From Hyposmocoma kahamanoa (lineage: Eukaryota > Arthropoda > Insecta > Lepidoptera > Cosmopterigidae): DNA of 64,000 bases. Position 1 is the stretch's first letter. Each line of letters starts with the position of its first letter. The stretch is from the NCBI RefSeq assembly GCF_003589595.1, contig NW_020653854.1:25945356-26009355 (forward strand), written 5' to 3'. The notes below the pieces were generated by a model. It worked only from the letters and a program-made list of their open reading frames with translations, had not been told where the DNA came from and did no database searches. Shown here piece by piece: positions 36,401 to 48,400 of the stretch. The position numbers were made by a program, and so were the translations under genes.

Positions 36401-39400
36401 CTGCACCGCGCTGGTGGCCACGTGCGTGGCCGAGGAGGGGCTGGACGTGGGCGCCGTGGACCTCATCGTCTGCTTCGACGTGGCCACCGCCTCGCCCGTG
36501 CGCCTGGTGCAGAGGTGGCTCCTAATTCTTCTTAAATATTTCTTCACATTAACACTTTTTTCTGAGAAGAACGAGCAAGAAACGCTAGGACATAGCTTCC
36601 TTCCAAGGGGTCCCTGCCGCCCCAGTGGGCGCTGAAAAGTCCTAGGGGGGCGACAGGAGTCTCGGAAGCGATTAATGGGGGAGCGTTGATGCTGTCCGCG
36701 TGGTGCTACCGCATTTGAAAAAAAATCTAAATTAGCTCTAACAAACTACACTATGAACATTAAAATACGTATTTTAAATTTTTTTATTGTGGCATTGAAA
36801 TTGTTTTATCTTGCCTAAGTGGGTAGTGAGCAAAAAAACTTTAGTAATTGCCTTTTGTAAATAAACATTTGTACACATTTTTAAAATAATTTGTGACTTA
36901 GTGGATTTTTTTTCATTCCTCTTAATATGAAATCTATCCCTAGTTTTTCGCGAAAACATTACTATTCTTCTTGACACAAATTATATTTTCATAAATGTAC
37001 TACCGTAACTTCTTTAAACTTATTCTTATGCACTAATATAGCACAATTATCAATCAATTATTATTACAGATGCGGTCGTACAGGGCGAGAACGAAGCGGC
37101 CAGGTGTACATACTTGTCACTGAAGGTCGGGAACACCAGGTAATTTGTGTTTGTTAAACTATTTTATTATAATAATAATGTGCACAACCACACCAGTTAG
37201 ATAACCATAAAAAAAGGAATTCCCTGTACTATATCTACGAGAGCAACGGCTTTCACTCCAGAAGACTAGATACAATTTACAAAAATATCGTTTAACAAAT
37301 TAATCCAGTGATTCCCCGGTGGGTCTCATACCTCGAGATCAATATTATGTTCCCCTCCTCCACCCTTTGGTAGCTCACTGCTGAGGATCGTGATTTTGAG
37401 CAAGTACACCATCAATCAATCTTCTCCACTGCACTCTATCTTTTTCTATGTGGAAAATTCTAGATGTTTACTTAGTTCTCCAAAAGATAAAACTCGACCA
37501 TGTTGCTCTGGGATAATGTTTACTTTATAACACATACATAGACAACCACAAATTACACCCACACTCACGAGAGAAATAAATGTAGGCCATACAAATATTT
37601 CTCCCGGCCCGGAAATCGAACCTGGGACCCCTAGGTGGCACCCCGGCATGGTAATTGTCCGGCCACGGAGGCAGCTAAAACTTTCATTTGTTCAAAAAAC
37701 GAATTTGATAAACAGAAAATTTAAAATAAAACCACTGATGATATGATATATGGTGGTATTTCATATCATCGGTAAGTTTTATTTTAATATTTCGGGTAAT
37801 ATTCTTGATGCGGCTATAATTTTTGCACAAAACATCGCAATGAGGCAGTTTTCTACGATTTTTGAGAATTTGCACCACAGAAATGACACAACCATACCGT
37901 ACAAAGGGGAAATGGCGAACTGAGCTCAAGTAGACCCAACTAGGACTACCTTTGGCACGCGTGCGACGCTAACTAACCACTTGTACTGTATTTATTGCTC
38001 TGTAGGTAGGGCAGTTAGTCTTAGCTTGCAATTCGCACAGTGCCCATAGTAGTCAAAAGAAGAAGTAACATTTTGTATACACATATTTGACGCCGTCGCT
38101 AACGTCAACTGTCCGTACAAATTCAGGGTGTCTTTCGTGCTGTAGTAACGTAGAAATGGTTAACACATTTATCACCAAAGAAGAATAATATGATAATAAT
38201 AATTAAATGTTACGATATATTGTAAAGTAAGATTTTATAATGTGATAACTTACCCATCTGACGTTGCCATGCCCTTGCAGGGTGTCACATGTGTACGGCA
38301 ATTAATGTTCCATCTTAAATTTGTAATGTGATATGCAGAAACAATTGACATTGATGATAGTTGACGAGCTACAAATAGTAGATTGTACAACAAGTGCATA
38401 AAACGCGTCATTTTACACGAGGCGAGTATAAAGTCGAGTGTAAAATGGGTTTTATTAACGAGTTATATATACACTCTGCTTTTCACTTCGATTGCGAGGA
38501 AATTAAACAACAATATTACAAATAAACAAGTATTTCATTAAAATTGAATGTAAGATTACAACAATTAGACGTATTTAATGTGATGGTTTTTTTATTTCAT
38601 GCATTAGAGCATATAATGTGAATGTGTAAAGCATGAGAAGTGAAAAAGGTATTGTTGCAATGGCGTGATCGTCTCCTAATTACAGACGCTGGTGGAGTGC
38701 ATGCGACAACGCGACGGGCTCAATAGGAAGGTGCTGTCGTCGCGCGAAGTGAGCGCGAGCCTATTCGCACACAACAGACGCCTGCTGCCCAACGGACACG
38801 AACCCAAGTGCCACAAGATGTACATCACAGTCCACAACGCTCAAGCCCCGAAGGACACGCCCACTAACAACAAGAAGGTATATTTATTCATTAAAAAGAA
38901 CTGTCAAAAACACTTGCAAAAGAAAAATGCTCATTTAGGAATACATGTTGAAAACCAAACCCTATCACAACGCACAGTAGTCCTCTATGAAAAAGTATTG
39001 ATATTGGATCTCTACCGTGCTGTAACTTTCCCATTATTGCTTGATAAGTCTGTGGTTACCTTTTAATCAGATCACTTATTGTGTTAATATTCATAATACA
39101 CAGGGTGTAAAAAAACCCTCAACGAAGCCGAAATATACTCAAACGGAGGCAACATGAAGCAAAAATAATTGCTGAGAAACAACTTTTGTTTGTAGGTATT
39201 AAAATACGGCTATTTTTTTATGACGCGCAATGTAATGCATGCAACAGAGTGCATGAGTGTGAGTGTTCAAGCGCAACCTGCGTTCAGTATGTACTTACTA
39301 AGCGAGATGACCTTCGTAGAACTTTGGCTGCTGTTCGCATTCCAAACGTGGATTTCCTGAAACCACGTCGCGAATAGATCTCTGAACTACACTCGGATGT

Positions 39401-42400
39401 TCAAAACGTAAAATCGAAATGCCTCAGGGGCATTTTCACGGGTCATACCGTAAAATAAAACCATGTTAACACAGTCGGGAGCACTAAGTTCTTATCACTC
39501 AACACTCACACAGAAAACACAAACACTACATAACGCGAAACGTAAGTTTACGTGACCTCCATCCGTCCTCATTAACGTCACTATCCAACTAAAAAAATGA
39601 TATTTGTTTGCTTTCAATATTGCCTCCGCGCGTGCCGCCACGAACCCCTCTATCGGAGATCGATCGATCGATACTACACCTCGCATTCGGTTCGTTTGTC
39701 TAATTTTTTGTATTGCAATTGTATTAAGACAAAACAAAATATTCAGTAGTTAAGTTTATTTAGTTTTTAGAAGTGTACAAATGACCGTTCGCGTGTAATC
39801 ACGTCCTTCCGCCTACGCCTGTGGTACAACTGACATGCGTTCGTTTGTGTGCGTACATTGCATTGCATAGCTGGGCGGTAGCATAACGTGTGCGTTCGAT
39901 ATACATTAAAGTTTTGTAATTTCAAACACGTCGTAAATTTGAGAGGAAGCAGAGGACAAATTCCTAATCTTCGATTTGATTTTAGAGGGGTATATCCACT
40001 TTAAAGTTAAAAATAAAATATTGTATGAGTAACTACACGATATATTCAAGCATAGACACTAATCAGAAACATAAAACAATAAAGTTTCCTCGATAGATAA
40101 AAATCACGAAATGACCTCTAATTTTCACATTTTTTCGATTCATCCTCGAAATGCTACAGGTTATTAGGACAAAAATTAGATAATTAATTATATTTATGCA
40201 TGATCGACAACTGTCACTACGGATTTTTTTAAATCCCTTTAGTTATAGAGTTATTCCGCTTAAACGAATTTGGTACTTTTAATGCGCAAAATTCAACATC
40301 TCCTGTCGCATGTCACGCGAACTTCAGGCATATATTTGTGTCACAAATTTGGGCGGAGCCAACGTCAAAACTTTTTTGGCATGAGAGCTCTTAAGAAAAA
40401 AAAATAGTTTGTTTGGAAGAAAGTTTAGTAATAGCATTTCAAAACAAAAATCGTAAAAAAACACGAAAAAAAAAAAAGATCACTTTGACCCTCAATATGA
40501 TGATAAGAAAATAGGGATGGGAAGAATCTCGTTAAGTGTCTTTTTACATACATCCTGTATGTGTTCGGATTTTGGAAGGGGAACCAACTCGATTAATGAA
40601 TCATATAACAGTGATAGCCTTTAATACGGACGCAAAACTAATTTTTTAAATTACATTTTTCTTCTGAAAGGAGCCGGTGCCAACCAGTGCGATTTTTTTT
40701 AATATAATATCATTTGACGGGACGAACAAGTCGTGCGCCTGATGGTAAGCTACACGCCTGTCCATAACAGTTGCAGTGCCACGCAGAGCTTTAAATCGCA
40801 AAAATCTGAGGGGCAATGCCACTGCGCCCGTCACCCTGAAACGTAAGTTGACAATTCTCATGTGCCTGTAATTTCACCAGCACCCTTACCCTTTGAAACC
40901 GGAACACTGTAATGCGGACGTTACTGCTTAGCGGCAGAAATCGATAAGGTGGCAGGACTGCCCTGGACGAACTCTTTCACAAGGAGCTCTACTGCTACAC
41001 GATTTCAAATATGTAAAGTTGGCACACAGTAAACATCAACTAGTTCTATTATTAAAATAAATTGCAGGGTCAGAAAGATCTACGCACGATGCTTCTCGGT
41101 CGAGCGTCTTCGAGCAGTTCAAACTCGTCCAACAACATTGACAACTTGATATCTGAGGCAGAATTCAACTATGTCTTCCCTGATGGCTACCGGGAGACCG
41201 ACTTCTTGCATAGTTCTAACGAATACTGGGCGATGAATAAAGGTAAATTCATTTACTTCGAACACACAGTACACTTCTTTATGTCTGGCGGATGGTTACT
41301 GCTGTGGTGCCAGAAGTAATAGAGTTTCCCAAGTCTCTTCCATGACGTTTTTAATAGTTTAATAGTGCAATACTACGTGTTCCGCATTCTTATAAATTTA
41401 CCACGCTACTGTAGTGTATCGAGCATATTCACCGTAGAGGGATTGCCGGAGTTCTTTGCTGTGGTCACGAATCGTATTGCTCCATTTTGGGACATACTGC
41501 GTTGAATATAATAGAATAATTTATTTCATATTATCAATGTCACAATTCAAAATATAATGTCAAGGGGTAACATGATTGTCACTAACGCAAAAAATAATAA
41601 AGAATATTAAATAAAGTAGTATAACTACTGCCTACCGAAATACAACGAAGTCAAGTAAAACAAAATTAGAATTGTTTGAAAAGAAACTCATCGACACTGT
41701 AGAATTCATTATCCATTAAAAGGAATTTTAGTCGAGGATAAATAGTTTCGTCGTTTGTAATACTTCAGGCTTGTGGCTAAATGTTCGTAGAATCGGGGAC
41801 CCATTACCCGCGAATTTCGCGTTCCGAGTTCGGTACGGTCGGCAACAGATTGTAGTTTTCCTGCGTTTCGCAACGATCGAGCTCCGCCTGTACGCCACTT
41901 ATAAGTGCTCAAGTTGTTACTAAGACCAATTTCTGATATGTCTGGCCCAATTTTTATGTACTGGCCTTCCATCCACCGCAACGCGAACAGGAAATAGATT
42001 AGACAAAGACCTGTGTACAGATCATATTTTATATTATTACTTTATAGTCTCTTATATTTTATCCTACTTTATTATCATTATTATAGATTACATAGTATGT
42101 GTAAAATGGAATTTTTGCTTGAAAATAAACAATTATTATTATTATATTAATAATAGGGGTTAAAGTATGAAATTGCCGATTTGTACTGAAAATCTAAATT
42201 GTTTATTTTTTTAAATTTTTAACAAATTTATTTAATCAAAATAGTTGCCATTATTATCTATACATTGCTGCCATCTAATGGGAAGGTTATTAATGCCTTT
42301 GCGATAGAACTCCGACGATCTAGACTGCACAAACTGTGTGAAAGCATTTTGTACTGCCTCCTGGCAAGAAAACTTCTTGTCACGTAGATAATTGTCCAAA

Positions 42401-45400
42401 TCACGAAAAAAATGGTAGTCCGTTGGAGCAAGGTCTGGTGAATACGGAGGATGACGAATGGTTTCTAACTGCAGTTCCTGAAGGGTCAAAATGGTTTCTC
42501 GTGCTGTGTGAGGTCTCGCGTTGTCGTGGAGCAATAATGGTGAAGATCGATTCATGAGTCGGGGCTGTTTTACTGCTAGTTTTGTCAACATGGTTCGGAG
42601 TTCGGCACAATAGACATCTGCCGTTATTGCTTGACCAGATCGGAGAAAACTATAGTGAATAACACCATGCTGAGACCACCAAACAGTTACCATTACCTTT
42701 TTATTGGTAAGTTTTGCTTTAGGACACTGTTGTGGCCTGTGGTGTTTGACCTGGGGTCAGCCATTGCATTTTTCTTTTCCGGTTATCATAAAGAATCCAC
42801 TTTTCATCACATGTTACAATTCGATCCAATATTCCTTCATTTCTGTACCGGTTCAACAAGGCAACACAAGTTTCAACACGCGTTTCTTTCTGCAGATCAG
42901 TCAAATCATGAGGCACCCATTTTTCGTATTTTTTTATTTTATTGATTTGACGCAAGTGAGTCAATATTGTGGGTAAGGTAACGTTAAACCATGCCGCTAA
43001 TTCCTGGGTAGTTTGACTAGGATCGGCTTCCACTATCTCTCTTAATTCATCGTTATTCACCTGTGTGGGCGGTCTTCCTCGTGGCTCGTTCTTTAAGTCG
43101 AAATTTCCATCACGAAAGCGTTTAAACCAAAATCGCACGGTGCGTTCATTAGTAGACCCCTCTCCAAACGCAGCATTGATATTGCGGGCTGTTTCTGCCG
43201 CGTTAGTTCCGCGTCGGAACTCGTATTCAAAAATCACTCGAATTTTCGCAGTATCCATCTTTCTTGTCTAAATTGAATAACAAAAACAATTGAAAGTCGA
43301 TATTCAAATGTTTCAAATTTAAAAAAACAAAAAAATCACAGAAACCATTTGAAAAAAGTTTCATTCGAAAACCTCAAACCATGAAGATTCTATGAAAATT
43401 CAAAGAACCTATTGCAATAAAACGGCAATTTCATACTTTAACCCCTAATATTTATTAAAGCCGCCATGACGCATAATGACATTACATTACAGAAACATTA
43501 ATATCAACATCTAAGGTTGATTACCAAAACAAACTTAACCTGTCGACTTGGCTGGAATGGCAACGAACGCTGCAGAGTACAGTCAACATCGAGCATTCAA
43601 AAGACACGGAGATTCTCGCGTCCTTACTGCAATACAGTGATGCTAAACGATTTGATATGCCAGGTCCTAGTAAGTACTTGTTGTTGACGTATTAATAAGT
43701 TGTTGTCAAACCGATGGTATATCTATACCATACAAATATACAAAACAAATGTATACGTAGAATGCCAGTTTTTCACCTACATCGAAATTAATTACCAAAT
43801 CCGTTCAGCGTCAGTTACAAAAGAACATAAGACGCTTCTTGAAAAAACTCTTATAAAGTGCATGTCTTGCAAATTCCCTGTCTTTAATTTAAAGAAAACT
43901 TTATTTATATTAATAATTTTGTGACTTCACATTTTTTTCTTTTTAGCGTTCAACACTCAGAATTGTGCCACTCAAAACATCGTCATAGCATCCCCTGTGA
44001 AAGCACCAATGACTTCAGTTTCCACCAAAGTTTCATCTCCGGCAAAAATGTCTCCAGCAAAAGCGAAACAGACAAAAAAGAAACAAAAACTCCCCATGAT
44101 CAAACCTCCAGGAAAACATGATGGCGACATCAGAGCCTTGTTTAGTACAGCTACTAAATCCACTAAAAGTTATACTAAACTAATTAGTGATTTAGGAATA
44201 CAAAATACTGGGAACTTATCCACAAAGTTAATTAATTTATTAGTGGACCTTACAATAAATAACACATCTGAAAAGGACAAAAGTTGTTACATCTGCGATA
44301 ATATTTGTAACTGCAAGATTTTTCAAAGCGCAAGAGATGTTAAAACGAGTACTCACGTTATAAAATCATTCCTTAGTAAGCCTAAGTTACCTGATCTCAA
44401 ATTAATTGATCAAATAGACGTTGAGTCTATACGTAAATACGTTAAATTGAATGACGATGAAATGATTAGAATAATGAATACAAGTGACAACGCCCATGAT
44501 TTTGTAAATGATAATGTCAACTACCTTGATGTAGATACTAAAAATTGTAACAAAAACTTTGACTTAGAATTTGATTTCGATACGCCAAATGAGTTGAATT
44601 CACCAGAAAACTTAGAAATAAAAAAAGAAGGTAACAAAGTGGAAGATAAGAACTTTGACCTGGGTGATATTGAAGACATATTTGCGGATAGTAGTCCCGA
44701 AGACGGGATCGCTAAAGACACAACTGCATTAAAAGAGAAAAATTCAAGTGACCCTAAAGAGACTTTAGGATTCTTTGGTTTAGATAGTATAGATGATATA
44801 TTCGCGGATTCTGATGAAAACAATTTTCATCTATCACCTAAAACTCCTAATAAGGAAATTGATAAGTCTCGATATAAAAACGACAGTTCACGAAACGGAC
44901 ATTTGCGAGAACAGAAAGTTAGCCCTTCGATTCTGTCAGGAAAAGGAAAAGATATAACATCCCCAATATTGTGCAGTCAAGCCCGTAAATTCAACTTAAG
45001 CACAAAGAAAAATAAACCAAGTAGTTCAACACCTGCTAGCAATGTCAAAAGACGTTTAATATCAGAAGCTAACAATAATGTTGAACTAAACCAAGATAGG
45101 ACCGAGGCAAAATCTAGTGTACAAAATAACACAATGGATACTACAAATAAAAGTATGTTAACAATAACACAACTTGTAGATATGATTAATAAACCCGATG
45201 ACAAGTCTTTAGTTAATATTTCTAAAATTAAACAAGAGTGTCAAAGGAGTGTATCTCCTATTCTTCTAACCCAAGCTGATAGAAAAAAAACTGTAAAAGC
45301 AATTGATGTTATGAACAAAAATATCGTTTCTCAGAGCATAAAAACGAGTGTAATAATTTTGGAAAGTGACAGTGATTCAGACAACAATACACAAGTGTAT

Positions 45401-48400
45401 GATGTACATGACATCAATGTTAAGTCTAATAGTATACAAGACGATGCTATTGAAATTAACTCTGAAGAATCGCCAAAAATCCCAGGAAGTAGCGAAGTAA
45501 ACAAAACGCCTGAAAGCTCAAATAAAAATGTAGAAACTAAAGTAGAGAAAGTAATAAATCAATGTGATATTGATACAATACAATTAAAAAGTCCTCCAAC
45601 TAACAAACGGAAAATTTCATTTCAAAATGATGAGATAAATACATCTCCTTATTTCAATAAGAAGCCAAAATTAGACAACGAAACAAAAAAACTAAGTTTA
45701 AAAGAGAAGGTTTTGAAAGCTTTGAAATCTGACAAGTTTAACAGGAATTTTCGTAACGATAATGATGTACATTTTGTACAATCTCCTGAAAAAATAATAT
45801 CCCAAAAGGAAAACACAGACCCTCAATTGCACGACGAAATAATAATGACAGACAAGGAAGATTATGTTAGGAAGAATAATTTAGAAATGCTACAAATGTT
45901 TAGAAGAGACTGTAAAGTGCGAAGTCAACCAAACAAACGGAAACTTAATTTTGATGATAGCGATGATGATTTTATCGAAGGCAGTAGTTACCATCGAAGT
46001 AAGACGAAAAGGACGGATAATCAAACTGAAAATCACAGGAGTAAAACCACCAAGAATCATAAAGTGAGAAAAGTAAGAAATGCTTTAAATTTTAGTCACA
46101 ATAACATGCTAAGTTTATTGATTATTAAATAATAATAGTTACTCTTAATCTAAGAAGCAATCAATTTAGTAATTTTTTTCCCAATTCTCGCGTTTTAATC
46201 TTTTCTTCTTAACCTTTTCGACGATAGGCGTAAGGTAGAGTTTGTCCTCTTCATATTTAGTCCATTCCTCTTTAGGGAGAATGCTTTTTGGAGGGAAAGT
46301 TGCATTGGACGCACTAGGCGGAAGTTGCGTTCATCAACAACTGCACGTCCTCAGTCTCATGAAGTAAATCGTCCCTCAAAAGACCATATTTGTTGAAACC
46401 CGAGAAAGTCGCACGTCTTCCAGTGAATTCTCGCACAGTCCTCAGTATTGGGAATTCGAGCAGCTACCGAACCGTGTTTAGTTTGTACGTTACACAACAA
46501 AAGGTTACAAAAATACGCTTCTTAAGTTGAGCCTTAATAATGTCATTTAGAATCTACATTTTTATTTTATCAGAAGAAGCACAAACCCAACGGTTTCATA
46601 GACCTGGAAGCAGAGCTATCAGATGACGGCGGTTCGGTGAGTGGCGACGAGCTATCGGACGACAGTGTTGGCAGTATCATTGACTTCATTTGCGACGACA
46701 ATGTCACGCATCACGAGGACATGCAGGCGCACTATTTGAGATCTGTTAGGTAAGCAATTTATATTCTTCGTCATGGATTTGTTGAACCTCGCCAGACTTT
46801 ATTATTGCTAACATCAAAAACATTAAACTTTTGAAGTTTTTGTAGTAATTTCAGACATGCAAGCGTCCTCCCCGACAACTCCTGCGTTTTGCAACGAGTT
46901 ATCATAATCTTCTTCTTTAGACATTCTCCACCTCTAAGGTGTAGGGCTCCTTCAGTTTATGTATGCCATCTCTTCTGAGCAATTTCTAACCACTTTGTTC
47001 CCTCTAGTTCTTTGATATCGTCGTGCCAACGCATCTGTGGCCTTCCTCTTGGGCGTTTCTCGCCTCACGGTCTCCATTCTACTACTGCATTGCACCAAGA
47101 ACATTGCTTGCGGGCGACATGGCTAGCCCACTCTCTTTTCAATTTCATAACCCGTTTAGTAACATCGCTCACTTTACTTTCCTCTCTGATCCATTAGTTT
47201 CTTTTACGGTGTACTAGCGTAAATCCTACCAGTTTTCTTTCGATTGCTCTTTGGGCCACGTGAAGTTTGTGGATGATCTACTTAGTAAAAACCCAGGTCT
47301 CAGCCCCATACGTAAGCACCGGCAAAATACACTGGTCGTGAGTGCGAGCTTTTTGTTCGACATTGATTGTTGAACCGCGAATTCGAGTTTGGAGTAAGCG
47401 GTCCACGCCAATCTTATGCGCCTGTCAATTTCGTTGGCCAGTTTGTGCGTTCCCGTTACGACCTCTTGACCAAGGTTCACATATTTATCCACTTTTTACG
47501 CTGATATGTGCGGCATTATTTATAGTCTGTCTTATTTGAAGACGGAGTAAAATTACACTTGCAGGGTTGCCAGTTTTCATAAAATTTGATGTAATCATGT
47601 AGTTGTTGTCGACAGTTTTATCGACAGATTGTGAAATAAGGTAACATTTTTCCAAAAATATCTGTGTCGAAACCAATTTTTATTCCTATACATTTTAATG
47701 AGGACTTTGAATTTGATCATCCACATTGAATTAAAATTAAAGAAAAGCTTTAAAATATGCCTCCTTTTTTATTTTTAATAGCTATAATTCTAAATGTGGT
47801 GTATTTATGTGTTAACCTGCCACTGAACCTGCTTGCAAACGGGTAACACTTGCGCAATGAACTGTCATTTTACTCCATCTTCAAAATTTTATCACAATAA
47901 AGCGATAATATTTAAATAGTTTTATTCATGTATGAAAATAAAATCCGATAAGTTAAGTCATGGAACAAAAGTTTTTGTTTAGGTGTTACTAGGTTGTTAC
48001 CATTTTACAAATAACCTGTATATAATACAAAAAAAATATGGAATTCCCTGTCATATGAGTACGAGAGCAACTGTTAACTTCGGAGCACTACCCAGAACAC
48101 TCATTCATGTTTCAGGAGTCCAGTAAAACCAGGAACGTTTAAAATCCCACTACTGCCAAAGAAGTATGATCATGCAGAAGTGTTTTCGCAATATGTTGAT
48201 GAAGAAGACGCTTACGAAATGGTACGTTCTTATGAGATAGCCTTATTTTTTTTTACCTTTGCCTGATAATCAAAAATCGATCGGATATGACATAATATAT
48301 CTATTGTATTATACAGGACAGCTTCTGCGTAGATTCCCACATAGGTCTAACACAAGCGAACGACGTGTCGGAACTAGAAGTGGCAGAGATGCTTCTAGAA

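Noticed and set aside
46073..46132. In-frame extension of FANCM exon 15
   Set aside because: A good in-phase donor (gtaaga) at 46073 joins to exon 16, which carries conserved FANCM sequence.
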